This document shows, in pieces, positions 33,428-41,618 of a stretch of DNA of 53,394 nucleotides (position 1 is its first letter; each line of letters opens with the position of its first letter). The DNA comes from Flavobacterium sp. Root186 (GTDB taxonomy: Bacteria > Bacteroidota > Bacteroidia > Flavobacteriales > Flavobacteriaceae). The stretch covers positions 1 through 53,394 of the forward strand of contig NZ_LMHW01000004.1 in assembly GCF_001428525.1 (NCBI RefSeq), read 5' to 3'. Position numbers and translations under genes: made by a program. The notes below the pieces were generated by a model. That model did no database searches. It saw only the letters and a list, made by a program, of their open reading frames with translations, and was not told where the DNA came from.

Positions 33428-35113
33428 CTATCGGCTGTATTTTCTTTTTCTGAGAAAGGTAAATACCAATCCGAAAACCAATAAAATAAGGATTGGAAGC
33501 CCGATAGTTATGAATTGCGTTGTCGTATAATTTTCGTAAACTTTTTCTTTATCCAATAATGGCAGTTCAACATCTTTGCTTCTAATGTTAATAAGTCCTG
33601 TATCATCAAGAAGATAATTGACACAATTCATCATAAAATCTTTATTGTCATAAAGGTTTCCGGTTCTTTGGTCATAGCCCAGTTCAACAGGCATCATGTT
33701 TTTATCCAACTGATTTCTGGCAATATCTCCATCGGCAACAACGATCATTTTGGTTGGTTTTCCTTTTGACAGAAAAGAACTTTCTTTAAAAGGTAAAACT
33801 CGATTTTCAAATGCCGAATGAAAACTTCCTTCTAATAAAACAGAAAGATTTATATTTCCTTTATTAGCATAATCCGCTGGCAAAGTTTTCTCTGTTACAA
33901 TATTCAGATTAATTTCTGATGGCGTTCCAATTGTTTTAGAATATTGAGACGATTGTAATAAAACTGTTTTTTTGATTCCGTTTTTCAAGGTATCAATCGG
34001 ACTTGCAAAATCAAATTTGATTCCGCCTAAATTTTTCACAATCGGGTGCTGGCTTGCCGGCTGAACCAGCGGCGCAAATTTCCAGATAAAATCCTGATAT
34101 TGAGTAGCACTTCCTTGTTCTCCGGTTGCCAGTTTTATTGGACTTCCGTTTTCGTCTTTGACCAAATCAGGATTAATTCTGAAGCCGTATTTGAAGAACA
34201 TATCGTTTAAATTCAAATCTCTTGGGTAAGCCAAAGTTGCGCCTGCCTGATTGTATAAACTGTCCATATCTGCCGCAACCTGATCAATAAGCCATAATGT
34301 TTTACCGCCGTTCATGATGAACTGATCCAGAACTTGTTTTTCTTCGTCTGAGAATTTTTCAGTTGGTTTTGAGATTATCGCTAAATCATATTTTTCTAAA
34401 GCAGCTAAAGTTCCGTTTGGATCTTTAGCAACAGAATCTAAAGTAAACGGTCCGATATAATAACTTTCCTTGATCTGTCTCAATAATTTTCCAATATGAA
34501 TTTCAGATAATTCACCATTTCCTTTTATAATAGCTACTTTCTTTTGTCTGTCTTTGGTGATTTTATTAATAGCATCGGCAATCGAATATTCTAAATGCTG
34601 AATTGATCCAATTACTTTTTGTGTAGTCGAAGCTCCCATTATATTTTTTAATAATGGAATATTAACTTCTTTATTATTGTAAACCGCAACCGCCCACGGA
34701 AAAACCATTTCCTGAGATTGTTTTCCTTTATCGTCGACAGAAATGTTTATTGGTGTAAGCCCTTTTTGATAAAGGGATTTTATAACTTCCATATTGTCTT
34801 CTCCGTTTTCCATCGGGTTTACGAATTCGAAAACAATATTGCTGTTGTAAGCCTGAAATTCTTCCAGTAATTGTTTAGTTTCCAATTGTAAACGTCTAAA
34901 ATCTGCAGGAAGTTCTCCTTGCATATAAATTTTAATAGACAATGGATTTTTAACCTGTTTTACAATTTGTAAAGAAGTTGGCGATAAAGTATATCGTTTG
35001 TCTTTCGTTAAATCAAAACGATGAAAGAATAAGCTTCCGAGAACATTTAAAACAATTAAAATAAAAATTGTAATACCTAATGTTTTTAAATTCAATTTAT
35101 TAGATGCTTTCAT
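33428..35113 (-). CDS. gldG: Gliding motility-associated ABC transporter substrate-binding protein GldG
   Basis: A 561-residue protein of the GldG family. It has one N-terminal membrane helix (about residues 10-30), a long extracytoplasmic part beginning FHRFDLTKDKRYTLSPTSLQ, which is the family hallmark, and one C-terminal helix (about 535-555) ending in RKRKYSR. GldG works with GldF and the ATPase GldA in the gliding machinery of flavobacteria. Its ATG overlaps the gldF stop by one base (TAATG), so translation is coupled. gldA is not in this neighbourhood. Confidence 0.95.
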   Translation of the reverse strand: MKASNKLNLKTLGITIFILIVLNVLGSLFFHRFDLTKDKRYTLSPTSLQIVKQVKNPLSIKIYMQGELPADFRRLQLETKQLLEEFQAYNSNIVFEFVNPMENGEDNMEVIKSLYQKGLTPINISVDDKGKQSQEMVFPWAVAVYNNKEVNIPLLKNIMGASTTQKVIGSIQHLEYSIADAINKITKDRQKKVAIIKGNGELSEIHIGKLLRQIKESYYIGPFTLDSVAKDPNGTLAALEKYDLAIISKPTEKFSDEEKQVLDQFIMNGGKTLWLIDQVAADMDSLYNQAGATLAYPRDLNLNDMFFKYGFRINPDLVKDENGSPIKLATGEQGSATQYQDFIWKFAPLVQPASQHPIVKNLGGIKFDFASPIDTLKNGIKKTVLLQSSQYSKTIGTPSEINLNIVTEKTLPADYANKGNINLSVLLEGSFHSAFENRVLPFKESSFLSKGKPTKMIVVADGDIARNQLDKNMMPVELGYDQRTGNLYDNKDFMMNCVNYLLDDTGLINIRSKDVELPLLDKEKVYENYTTTQFITIGLPILILLVFGLVFTFLRKRKYSR

Positions 35114-35838
35114 TACGCTTTAAAAGATTTTAATTGATAAACGGTAAAAGATAAAAACAAAATGCTGATGCTTAAAAAATAAATTACATCGCGAGTATCA
35201 ATAACGCCTCGGCTCATACTTTTAAAATGATCCTGCATTCCAAATGCCGAAATGATATTCGATTGTCCAGGAACTAATGACGCCAAACCTTCAAATCCAA
35301 AATAAAACAAAAAACATAAAAACACAGCAATTATAAACGAAACAATTTGATTTTCTGATAGAGTAGAAGTAAAGATGCCAATCGCTGAATAAGAAGCTAT
35401 TAAAAATAACAATCCAAAGTAAGAACCAATTGTGCTTCCCATATCGATATTTCCTTCAGGTGAACCTAAACTCGAAATGACTTCTACATAAATGAAAGTT
35501 GGAATAATCGCTAAAATAATTAGGAAAAACGAGCCTAAAAATTTTCCGTTTACAATTTCCCAAATCGATAATGGTTTGGTTAAAAGTAATTCAAGAGTTC
35601 CTTGTTTTCTTTCGTCAGAGAAACTTCTCATGGTAACAGCCGGAATCAGGAAAATTAAAATCCACGGAGTTAATGTGAAAAACGGAGTTAAATCAGCATA
35701 ACCTGTATTCAATATATTGTAATCTCCTTCAAATACCCATAAAAACAGCCCGTTGCTGATTAAGAAAATCGCAATGACCAAATAGCCAATAGGAGAGCCA
35801 AAAAAAGATTTTATTTCTCTTAAAATGATTGATTTCAT
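35113..35838 (-). CDS. gldF: Gliding motility-associated ABC transporter permease GldF
   Basis: A 241-residue ABC-2 type permease with six predicted membrane helices. It begins MKSIILREIKSFFGSPIGYL, typical of GldF, and contains the inter-helix signature MRSFSDERKQGTLELLLTKP between helices 2 and 3. It forms the membrane part of the GldAFG complex. It is translationally coupled to gldG. Upstream is a noncoding inverted repeat (35859-35900). Confidence 0.95.
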   Translation of the reverse strand: MKSIILREIKSFFGSPIGYLVIAIFLISNGLFLWVFEGDYNILNTGYADLTPFFTLTPWILIFLIPAVTMRSFSDERKQGTLELLLTKPLSIWEIVNGKFLGSFFLIILAIIPTFIYVEVISSLGSPEGNIDMGSTIGSYFGLLFLIASYSAIGIFTSTLSENQIVSFIIAVFLCFLFYFGFEGLASLVPGQSNIISAFGMQDHFKSMSRGVIDTRDVIYFLSISILFLSFTVYQLKSFKA

Positions 35839-35858
35839 TTGTGTTTTTTGTTTTTATT

Positions 35859-35900
35859 GTTTCAGGTTTCATGTTGCCCGCTTAACGTGAAACTTGAAAC
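35859..35900. repeat. Inverted repeat of the GTTTCA family
   Basis: GTTTCAGGTTTCATGTT (35859-35875) and AACGTGAAACTTGAAAC (35884-35900) are imperfect inverted arms. The units match 30974-30998 and 31829-31854. It could end transcription from 35907-36203 on the minus strand. Confidence 0.55.
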
Positions 35901-35906
35901 ATGAAA

Positions 35907-36203
35907 CTAATTTAAGCTAACCAATTTATCCACACTCCACGCTTCTGGTTTTGCATTGAATAATTTTTTTGTAAAATCCCAAACCGTATTAAATAATTCA
36001 GATTGTCTGTAGTTTTCTAAATCTTGTTCGGTTTCCCAATAACTATAGGTAAAGAAAATACATTTATCATTTTTATCCTGATACAATTCTAAAAAACGAT
36101 TTCCGTCTGTATTTCGTATTTTATCTTTCACAGATTCAAAATTCTCCAGAAAATCAGGAATTTTTTCTTCATGAAAACTCATTTTTACAATTCTGACAAA
36201 CAT
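35907..36203 (-). CDS. Antibiotic biosynthesis monooxygenase (ABM) fold protein
   Basis: A 98-residue protein of the ABM/quinol monooxygenase-like dimeric ferredoxin fold: first strand MFVRIVKMSF, helix KIPDFLENFESVKDKIRNTD, then FLELYQDKNDKCIFFTYSYW with the conserved W, and helix LENYRQSELFNTVWDFTKKL. Such proteins are cytoplasmic and either degrade haem, oxidise quinols or have lost activity; the substrate cannot be told. It is followed by a repeat and then gldF. ATTTTAGA-type repeats lie upstream at 36211-36242. Confidence 0.85.
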   Translation of the reverse strand: MFVRIVKMSFHEEKIPDFLENFESVKDKIRNTDGNRFLELYQDKNDKCIFFTYSYWETEQDLENYRQSELFNTVWDFTKKLFNAKPEAWSVDKLVSLN

Positions 36204-36287
36204 GTGTTTAATTTTAGATTTTAGATTGTTGATTTTAGATTTATTGAAATCTAAAAGCTTTTCAGGTGCGCAAAAATACCAAAATGA

Positions 36288-36662
36288 TTATTGAATAAGC
36301 TTATCTAGCTTCAAAATTATTGTGTCATTTGCTTTAATTAAATAAATAGAATCGTTGTTCTTTTCTTTAAAGATTTGGAATGGTGCATCAATATCTGATA
36401 AGCGAGGTATATTTTTTAGTCCATTTGGTCTCCAAATAGCATCATCTTCGATTTGAATTCCTTTGATGTCTTCTGGAAGTTTAATGGAACTGTTTAAATA
36501 ATATTTATTATTTAATATGTAAATTCCTCTTTCATTGTATGCTTCATTAACTTGAAGATTTAATTCAGATGAATGGTCTATTTCAATTAAATCTTGATAA
36601 TTATTACAAGCGGTTTGTAAAATAATTAATATCCCAAGTAAGAGTGTTTTATTGAATTTCAT
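36288..36662 (-). CDS. Small lipoprotein, function unknown
   Basis: A 124-residue protein with a lipoprotein signal: MKFNKTLLLGILIILQTACN, the lipobox Cys at residue 19. The mature part has no family that I recognise. It contains two similar beta-like phrases, YILNNKYYLNSSIKLPED and YLIKANDTIILKLDKL. Bacteroidota export such lipoproteins to either membrane. It lies 30 bases downstream of the SAM hydrolase family gene on the same strand and may be cotranscribed. Confidence 0.65.
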   Translation of the reverse strand: MKFNKTLLLGILIILQTACNNYQDLIEIDHSSELNLQVNEAYNERGIYILNNKYYLNSSIKLPEDIKGIQIEDDAIWRPNGLKNIPRLSDIDAPFQIFKEKNNDSIYLIKANDTIILKLDKLIQ

Positions 36663-36692
36663 AATATGGATTTTTAGCTTATTATAAATTTT

Positions 36693-37523
36693 CTAAGAAA
36701 ACTTTATCGTAATCACATCACGATAATTCAGTCCCAACAAACTATTTGCAGAACCCACTTTTGAAGGATTACTTCTAAAAATAGCAATCTCAAGAAAACC
36801 AGCTTCATTAAAAATGGCCAGTTTCTCACCTTCATACGTTTTAATTGGGTATTTATCAGAAGTCGCGATAGCTGAATAATTTGGCAGAATCGTTTTGATA
36901 CTTTTAGGCTTCATGACAATTTCATACGGACGTCCGCGGGAAACTTCTAAGAACTGTTTTTTAGAAATATTAGTTACCACGTTTCCAAAATGATCAATAT
37001 AAATAACGTAACCCTTTAATGAATTTCCATCGGCAGCAACTACAGCTTGTAACTCGGTTACTTCTTTAACCGCTGGAATTTCTTTGCCAATAACATTCAG
37101 TAAACCGCCTTTTGCAATATGACAGGCCACTTGAATAAAAATATCCAAATCACTGAATTCAATAGGAAAACGATCATGAATATTGATTTCGACAATTTTT
37201 TGCGGCACAATCTTCTGCGTAAGCATGCTTAAAATTCCGTTATCGGCACAAATAAAGAAATGATCGTTCCATTGCATCGCGATATGCTGGTTCTCTTTAT
37301 TACGTTCAATATCAACTCCAATTAAGTGTACAGTTCCTTTTGGAAAACTCAGATAAGAGGCTCCAATAATGTAACTTGCTTCGGCTGTGTTAAATGGATC
37401 AACGTCATGCGAAATATCAATAATTTTTGCATCTGGAAGTTCAGAAATGATTTTACCCTTCAGCGAACCAACAAAGTGGTCTTTTAAGCCGTAATCAGTA
37501 GTGAGGGTAATTATTGACATCAT
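36693..37523 (-). CDS. SAM hydrolase/SAM-dependent halogenase family protein (DUF62)
   Basis: A 276-residue protein of the S-adenosyl-L-methionine hydroxide adenosyltransferase family. It has ITLTTDYGLKDHFVGSLKG at the N-terminus, DISHDVDPFNTAEASYIIGA, FICADNGILSML, and the C-terminal domain with GYVIYIDHFGNVVTNIS. Members turn SAM and water into adenosine and methionine; the halogenases of the family carry an extra loop that is not evident here. The role in the cell is unknown. It is divergent from phoH, an arrangement that leaves 179 bases for both promoters. The frame starts with two Mets; either could be the start. Confidence 0.93.
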   Translation of the reverse strand: MMSIITLTTDYGLKDHFVGSLKGKIISELPDAKIIDISHDVDPFNTAEASYIIGASYLSFPKGTVHLIGVDIERNKENQHIAMQWNDHFFICADNGILSMLTQKIVPQKIVEINIHDRFPIEFSDLDIFIQVACHIAKGGLLNVIGKEIPAVKEVTELQAVVAADGNSLKGYVIYIDHFGNVVTNISKKQFLEVSRGRPYEIVMKPKSIKTILPNYSAIATSDKYPIKTYEGEKLAIFNEAGFLEIAIFRSNPSKVGSANSLLGLNYRDVITIKFS

Positions 37524-37702
37524 TTTGTTTATAACTATTGATAGTATTTAAATCTAATTTTCATTAAATTTGAGAAATGCAAATCTAATAATAGTAAATG
37601 CAAATTGAAAGTAGAAAAAACAAATTGCACTTAAAGATATGAACATACCCGACAACTATAGATTTTCAAAACAAATTTATTTTTAATTTAAATTTATCTC
37701 AT

Positions 37703-38653
37703 TTGAACGAAAGAATTATCGAGCTTATAGACATCGCTCCAAAAGACTTTTGGGGCGCGCAGGATTCTCATCTTGAAATTATTAAAAAGTACTACCCAAA
37801 GCTTAAAATCGTAGCGCGAGGGACAACTTTAAAAGCCTTTGGCGAAAAAGATGTTTTAGATGAATTCGAAAAGAGATTTCAGAGGCTTATGCTTCATTTT
37901 ACCAGATACAACAACATTGATGATAATGTAATTGAACGTGTAATAATGAGTGATGGTCAGGATGAAAAAAAAGCATACGATCATGACAAAATATTAGTTC
38001 ACGGAGTTGGCGGTAAGATTATTAAAGCCATGACACCCAACCAGCAGTTACTGGTAGATACAATCAGAAAAAATGATATGGTATTTGCAATTGGACCTGC
38101 CGGAACCGGAAAGACTTACACGGGTGTTGCAATGGCTGTTAAAGCACTTAAAGACAAAGAAGTAAAAAGGATTATATTAACGCGTCCGGCGGTAGAAGCA
38201 GGTGAAAATCTTGGTTTTTTACCCGGCGATATGAAAGAAAAACTAGATCCTTACATGCAGCCTCTTTATGATGCTTTGAGAGATATGTTACCAAACGAAA
38301 AACTCGAAGATTACATTTTAAAAGGAATTATTCAGATTGCGCCTTTGGCATTTATGCGCGGGCGAACGCTTGATAACGCCTTTGTAATTCTGGATGAAGC
38401 GCAGAATACAACGCACTCACAAATGAAGATGTTTTTGACCCGTATGGGAAAAAACGCCAAGTTTATGATTACGGGAGATCCTGGTCAGGTCGATTTACCA
38501 CGCAGAACTATTTCGGGTCTTAAAGAAGCTATTTTGGTTCTTAAAGATATAGACGGCATCGGAATTATTTATCTTGATGATAAAGATATTGTACGCCACA
38601 GATTAGTGAAAAAGGTAATCGACGCTTATAAGCAAATAGAAAACCACGACTAA
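37703..38653 (+). CDS. phoH: PhoH family ATPase (TTG start)
   Basis: A 316-residue PhoH-like protein. Residues about 1-105 form the N-terminal KH-like part, and the ATPase follows with Walker A GPAGTGKTYTGVAMA, RPAVEAGENLGFLPGD, Walker B VILDEAQNTT, and TGDPGQVDLP. It is a cytoplasmic RNA-linked ATPase. The start is TTG: no ATG lies between the in-frame stop at 37640 and position 37703, and the following NERIIELIDIAPK is the normal N-terminus in relatives. A hairpin terminator follows. Confidence 0.93.
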   Translation: MNERIIELIDIAPKDFWGAQDSHLEIIKKYYPKLKIVARGTTLKAFGEKDVLDEFEKRFQRLMLHFTRYNNIDDNVIERVIMSDGQDEKKAYDHDKILVHGVGGKIIKAMTPNQQLLVDTIRKNDMVFAIGPAGTGKTYTGVAMAVKALKDKEVKRIILTRPAVEAGENLGFLPGDMKEKLDPYMQPLYDALRDMLPNEKLEDYILKGIIQIAPLAFMRGRTLDNAFVILDEAQNTTHSQMKMFLTRMGKNAKFMITGDPGQVDLPRRTISGLKEAILVLKDIDGIGIIYLDDKDIVRHRLVKKVIDAYKQIENHD

Positions 38654-38711
38654 GTTTTATTTTTTAGTGAAATGTTAAATGTAAATCGTAAAATGTGTTT
38701 TAACATTTATT

Positions 38712-38767
38712 AATATTCGTTTTACTCATTTTCTTTTTTAGAAATGTGTAAAACGAATATTTTTTTG
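38712..38767 (+). terminator. Rho-independent terminator of phoH
   Basis: AATATTCGTTTTAC (38712-38725) pairs perfectly with the arm at 38748-38761, followed by a T run. Confidence 0.75.
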
Positions 38768-38769
38768 AG

Positions 38770-39096
38770 ATGAATTTAATTTATGATATGAACAAATTTC
38801 AGAAAATCATTGGGGATAATGTTTTAGCATTTAGAATCTCTTTATTTTATGTGGGACTAGGAACATTATCGGTATGTTCAATTTATCCTGATGATTTGTT
38901 TTATGGTGATTGGTCATTATTTGGATTGCTAATTACTTTTCCTGTATCAATTATAAGTTTTGGTTATAGATATGCTGAAGCAGATTTATTATACCCAGTT
39001 TTCTTCATTCAATTAATAATGTTCTTTTTAACTTTTTTAATTTTAAGTTCTTTTATTAAAAATAAACAAAAGCTCAAAAATGAAACAACTAGATGA
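38770..39096 (+). CDS. Small membrane protein, function unknown
   Basis: A 108-residue protein with three likely membrane helices (about residues 18-36, 45-65 and 75-98) and a lysine-rich end. No family was recognised. An inner ATG seven codons downstream is an alternative start. It overlaps the next gene by 17 bases in another frame, which suggests cotranslation. The phoH terminator T run ends just before the start, leaving little room for a promoter, so the start may lie further in or expression may depend on readthrough. Confidence 0.55.
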   Translation: MNLIYDMNKFQKIIGDNVLAFRISLFYVGLGTLSVCSIYPDDLFYGDWSLFGLLITFPVSIISFGYRYAEADLLYPVFFIQLIMFFLTFLILSSFIKNKQKLKNETTR

Positions 39097-39442
39097 TTTC
39101 TACCTAAACCAAGAAGAGCCTATAAAAGGAACATTTCTGGCATTAAAAGATATTATCTTAAAACAAGACAAAGACATTACGCATGTTTTAAAATATGGAA
39201 TGCCGTTTTTCTGTTATAAAGGAAAAATGTTCTGCTATTTATGGATTCAGAAAAAACTCAAACAGCCGTATATCGGAATTGTGGAAGGAAAACATTTTGA
39301 AGAAGCTTTTTTGATTCAGGAAAAGCGTTCTAGAATGAAAATTATGATGTTTAATTCTGAGGAAGATTTGCCATTAGAACAAATAGAATTAGTTATTCAG
39401 AAAGCGATAAATTTATATAAATCAGGAATTATTAAAGTTTAA
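39080..39442 (+). CDS. DUF1801 (YdhG-like) domain protein
   Basis: A 120-residue protein matching DUF1801: LKDIILKQDKDITHVLKYGM, then PFFCYKGKMFCYLWIQKK and YIGIVEGKHFEE, ending with a helix RSRMKIMMF...IQKAINLY. In the family this is a small cytoplasmic alpha/beta fold without known activity. It overlaps the upstream membrane protein gene by 17 bases. Confidence 0.85.
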   Translation: MKQLDDFYLNQEEPIKGTFLALKDIILKQDKDITHVLKYGMPFFCYKGKMFCYLWIQKKLKQPYIGIVEGKHFEEAFLIQEKRSRMKIMMFNSEEDLPLEQIELVIQKAINLYKSGIIKV

Positions 39443-39523
39443 TTGTTTAAAATGCAGTATTTAACGGAATAGTTAAATAAATAATAAACTTGCTCCAATT
39501 TTGGCTTTCAACGCTTGTAATCT

Positions 39524-39554
39524 TTGCTCAGCTGAGCGTAAAGCCGTAAATTTG
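39524..39554 (+). promoter_or_regulatory. Candidate promoter of the HAD phosphatase gene
   Basis: TTG at 39524-39526 and TAAATTTG at 39547-39554, spaced by 20 bases. The 12-base palindrome GCTCAGCTGAGC (39526-39537) lies in the spacer and may be a control site. The ATG is 25 bases downstream. Confidence 0.6.
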
Positions 39555-39579
39555 CACATCATAAATATTTGATATTGAT

Positions 39580-40404
39580 ATGACAAAACTCAAAAATATA
39601 AAAGTTGTAGTAAGTGATTTAGATGGAACTTTACTCAATCCTCAACACAAAATTTCAGATTATACCAAATCAATTTTTCAGGAACTTCACAATCAAGGTT
39701 ATCTTTTAGTTGTAGCAACAGGCCGTCATCATCTTGATGCAATGGCTATTATTGAAACGCTTGAAGTTCCCGTTTATCTAGTTAGTTCAAACGGAGCAAG
39801 AATTCATTCGCCAAATAAAGAAGAACTTTTTGCATTTAACTTAGACAGTGATGTTGTAAAAGCAGCTTTAAATGTTGAAATCGACCCTGAAATTACGGTG
39901 GTTTTGTTTAAAGAAAGTGTTTGGCAGACTAACAGAATAAATGAAAGACTGAATGCTTATCAGTCAGAATTAAATTATCGTCCGGAATTGGTAGATTATA
40001 AAACTCTGGAAGATTTTGGGGCCATTAAAATATTCTTTTCATGTGATAATCACGAAAAATTATTAAAACTAAAGGATGATGTTTTAGCCAATTCTTCAGA
40101 ACATTTACACCACGCTTTCAGTTTGCCAACTTGTTTGGAATTTATGGACAAATCGATAGATAAAGCCGTTGCAATCGAACAAGTTTTGGAAAAAGAAGGT
40201 TTTACTTTAGCCGAAGCAGTTTCATTTGGAGACGGTTTTAATGATGTTCAAATGTTATCAGCGTCTGGAAAAGGTTTAATTATGGGAAATGCCCCTGCAT
40301 TATTAAAAGAAACTTTGCCTGATTTAGAAGTTATTAAAACAAATACCGAAGATGGTGTAGCAAAATATATCGCTTCAAAAATATTAGACAAAGAGCTTGT
40401 CTAG
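39580..40404 (+). CDS. Cof-type HAD-IIB family phosphatase
   Basis: A 274-residue HAD phosphatase. Motif I is VVVSDLDGTLLNPQHKIS with the nucleophile Asp13 and Asp15, motif II is LVSSNGARI, the cap lies at about residues 85-185, then a Lys motif (DKAVAIEQVL) and motif IV SFGDGFNDVQML. The Cof type usually dephosphorylates sugar phosphates or cofactors such as FMN or pyridoxal phosphate; the substrate here is open. It is cytoplasmic. It is a single gene with its own promoter. Confidence 0.93.
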   Translation: MTKLKNIKVVVSDLDGTLLNPQHKISDYTKSIFQELHNQGYLLVVATGRHHLDAMAIIETLEVPVYLVSSNGARIHSPNKEELFAFNLDSDVVKAALNVEIDPEITVVLFKESVWQTNRINERLNAYQSELNYRPELVDYKTLEDFGAIKIFFSCDNHEKLLKLKDDVLANSSEHLHHAFSLPTCLEFMDKSIDKAVAIEQVLEKEGFTLAEAVSFGDGFNDVQMLSASGKGLIMGNAPALLKETLPDLEVIKTNTEDGVAKYIASKILDKELV

Positions 40405-40560
40405 AGTTTTTTGCCACGACCCGAGCGATAGCGAACAGGCGAAGCAATTACACTAATTTTCACTAATTATTTGTTTAAGTAATTAAGCTTTCTTTGGGAG
40501 TTAAAAAATTCGTGTAATTCGTGTCAAACTAAACCCAATTAATCACATTTCTTATTTATC
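40405..40560. repeat. Noncoding repeat upstream of purC
   Basis: The text around 40410-40530 (CACGACCCGAGCGATAGCGA, then units of ACACTAATTTTCACTAAT and TTCGTGTAATTCGTGTC) is of the kind repeated between genes of this group. A related piece (GTGTAAATCAGTTTAATCC) lies at 23104-23122. It carries no gene. Confidence 0.45.
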
Positions 40561-40595
40561 TCTTTCTTTAATGATGTAACTCTCTGAAATAATTT

Positions 40596-40603
40596 TAAAT
40601 TTG
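40596..40603 (+). promoter_or_regulatory. Candidate -7 element of purC
   Basis: TAAATTTG, 29 bases before the purC ATG. There is no good TTG at the -33 distance. Confidence 0.45.
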
Positions 40604-40632
40604 CATTCATAAAAAAACAACACAACAAGATA

Positions 40633-41586
40633 ATGAGCAATACAATTACAACCACAAACTTTAATTTCCCGAATCAGAAATCAGTTTACCGCGGAAAAGT
40701 TAGAGAAGTTTATAACATCAACGACGATCTTTTAGTAATGGTAGCAACTGACAGACTTTCGGCTTTTGATGTGGTTTTACCAAAAGGAATTCCATATAAA
40801 GGACAAATTTTGAACCAGATTGCGACAAAATTTATGGAATTAACTCAGGATATCGTTCCGAATTGGTTAATTGCAACTCCGGATCCAAACGTTGCTGTTG
40901 GGCATTTATGTGAGCCTTTTAAAGTAGAAATGGTTATTCGCGGTTATCTTTCAGGACATGCGGCTCGAGAATATGCGGCAGGAAGAAAACAAATCTGCGG
41001 AGTAGCTATGGCAGAAGGTTTAAAAGAAAATGACAAATTCCCGGAACCTATTATTACGCCAACTACAAAAGCAGATAATGGTTCTCATGATGAAGATATT
41101 TCTCGTGAAGATATTTTAGCAAAAGGAATTGTTTCTGAAGAAGATTATTTAGTTTTAGAAAAATATACTCGCGCCTTATTTCAAAGAGGAACTGAAATTG
41201 CTGCTTCTCGAGGATTAATTTTGGTTGACACCAAATATGAATTCGGAAAAACAAAAGACGGAGTAATTGTTTTAATTGATGAAATTCATACTCCTGATTC
41301 TTCTCGTTATTTTTATGCAGAAGGATATGCAGAAAGACAAGAAAAAGGAGAGGAGCAAAAACAATTATCTAAAGAATTTGTTCGCCGCTGGTTAATCGAA
41401 AACGGTTTTCAAGGTCAGGAAGGACAGCAGATTCCAGATATGACAGATGCTTATATTGAATCAGTTTCTGAAAGATATATTGAATTGTACGAGAATATTT
41501 TAGGAGAAAAATTTGTGAAAGCAGATATTGATAATATTGACCAACGTATTGATAAAAACGTATTACAATACTTAGCTTCTAAATAG
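40633..41586 (+). CDS. purC: Phosphoribosylaminoimidazole-succinocarboxamide synthase
   Basis: A 317-residue SAICAR synthetase, which joins CAIR and aspartate with ATP in purine synthesis. The N-terminal glycine loop [17 protein letters not shown], then [37 protein letters not shown], and [18 protein letters not shown] are all as expected; this is the longer eukaryote-like form of the enzyme. Near the C-terminus [14 protein letters not shown] completes the active site. It is cytoplasmic. The gene is alone, not in a purine operon. Its probable terminator lies inside the next open frame (41641-41686). Confidence 0.97.
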   Translation: MSNTITTTNFNFPNQKSVYRGKVREVYNINDDLLVMVATDRLSAFDVVLPKGIPYKGQILNQIATKFMELTQDIVPNWLIATPDPNVAVGHLCEPFKVEMVIRGYLSGHAAREYAAGRKQICGVAMAEGLKENDKFPEPIITPTTKADNGSHDEDISREDILAKGIVSEEDYLVLEKYTRALFQRGTEIAASRGLILVDTKYEFGKTKDGVIVLIDEIHTPDSSRYFYAEGYAERQEKGEEQKQLSKEFVRRWLIENGFQGQEGQQIPDMTDAYIESVSERYIELYENILGEKFVKADIDNIDQRIDKNVLQYLASK

Positions 41587-41618
41587 TAATTTTCGGGTTT
41601 AAACTAACTATTTAAACC

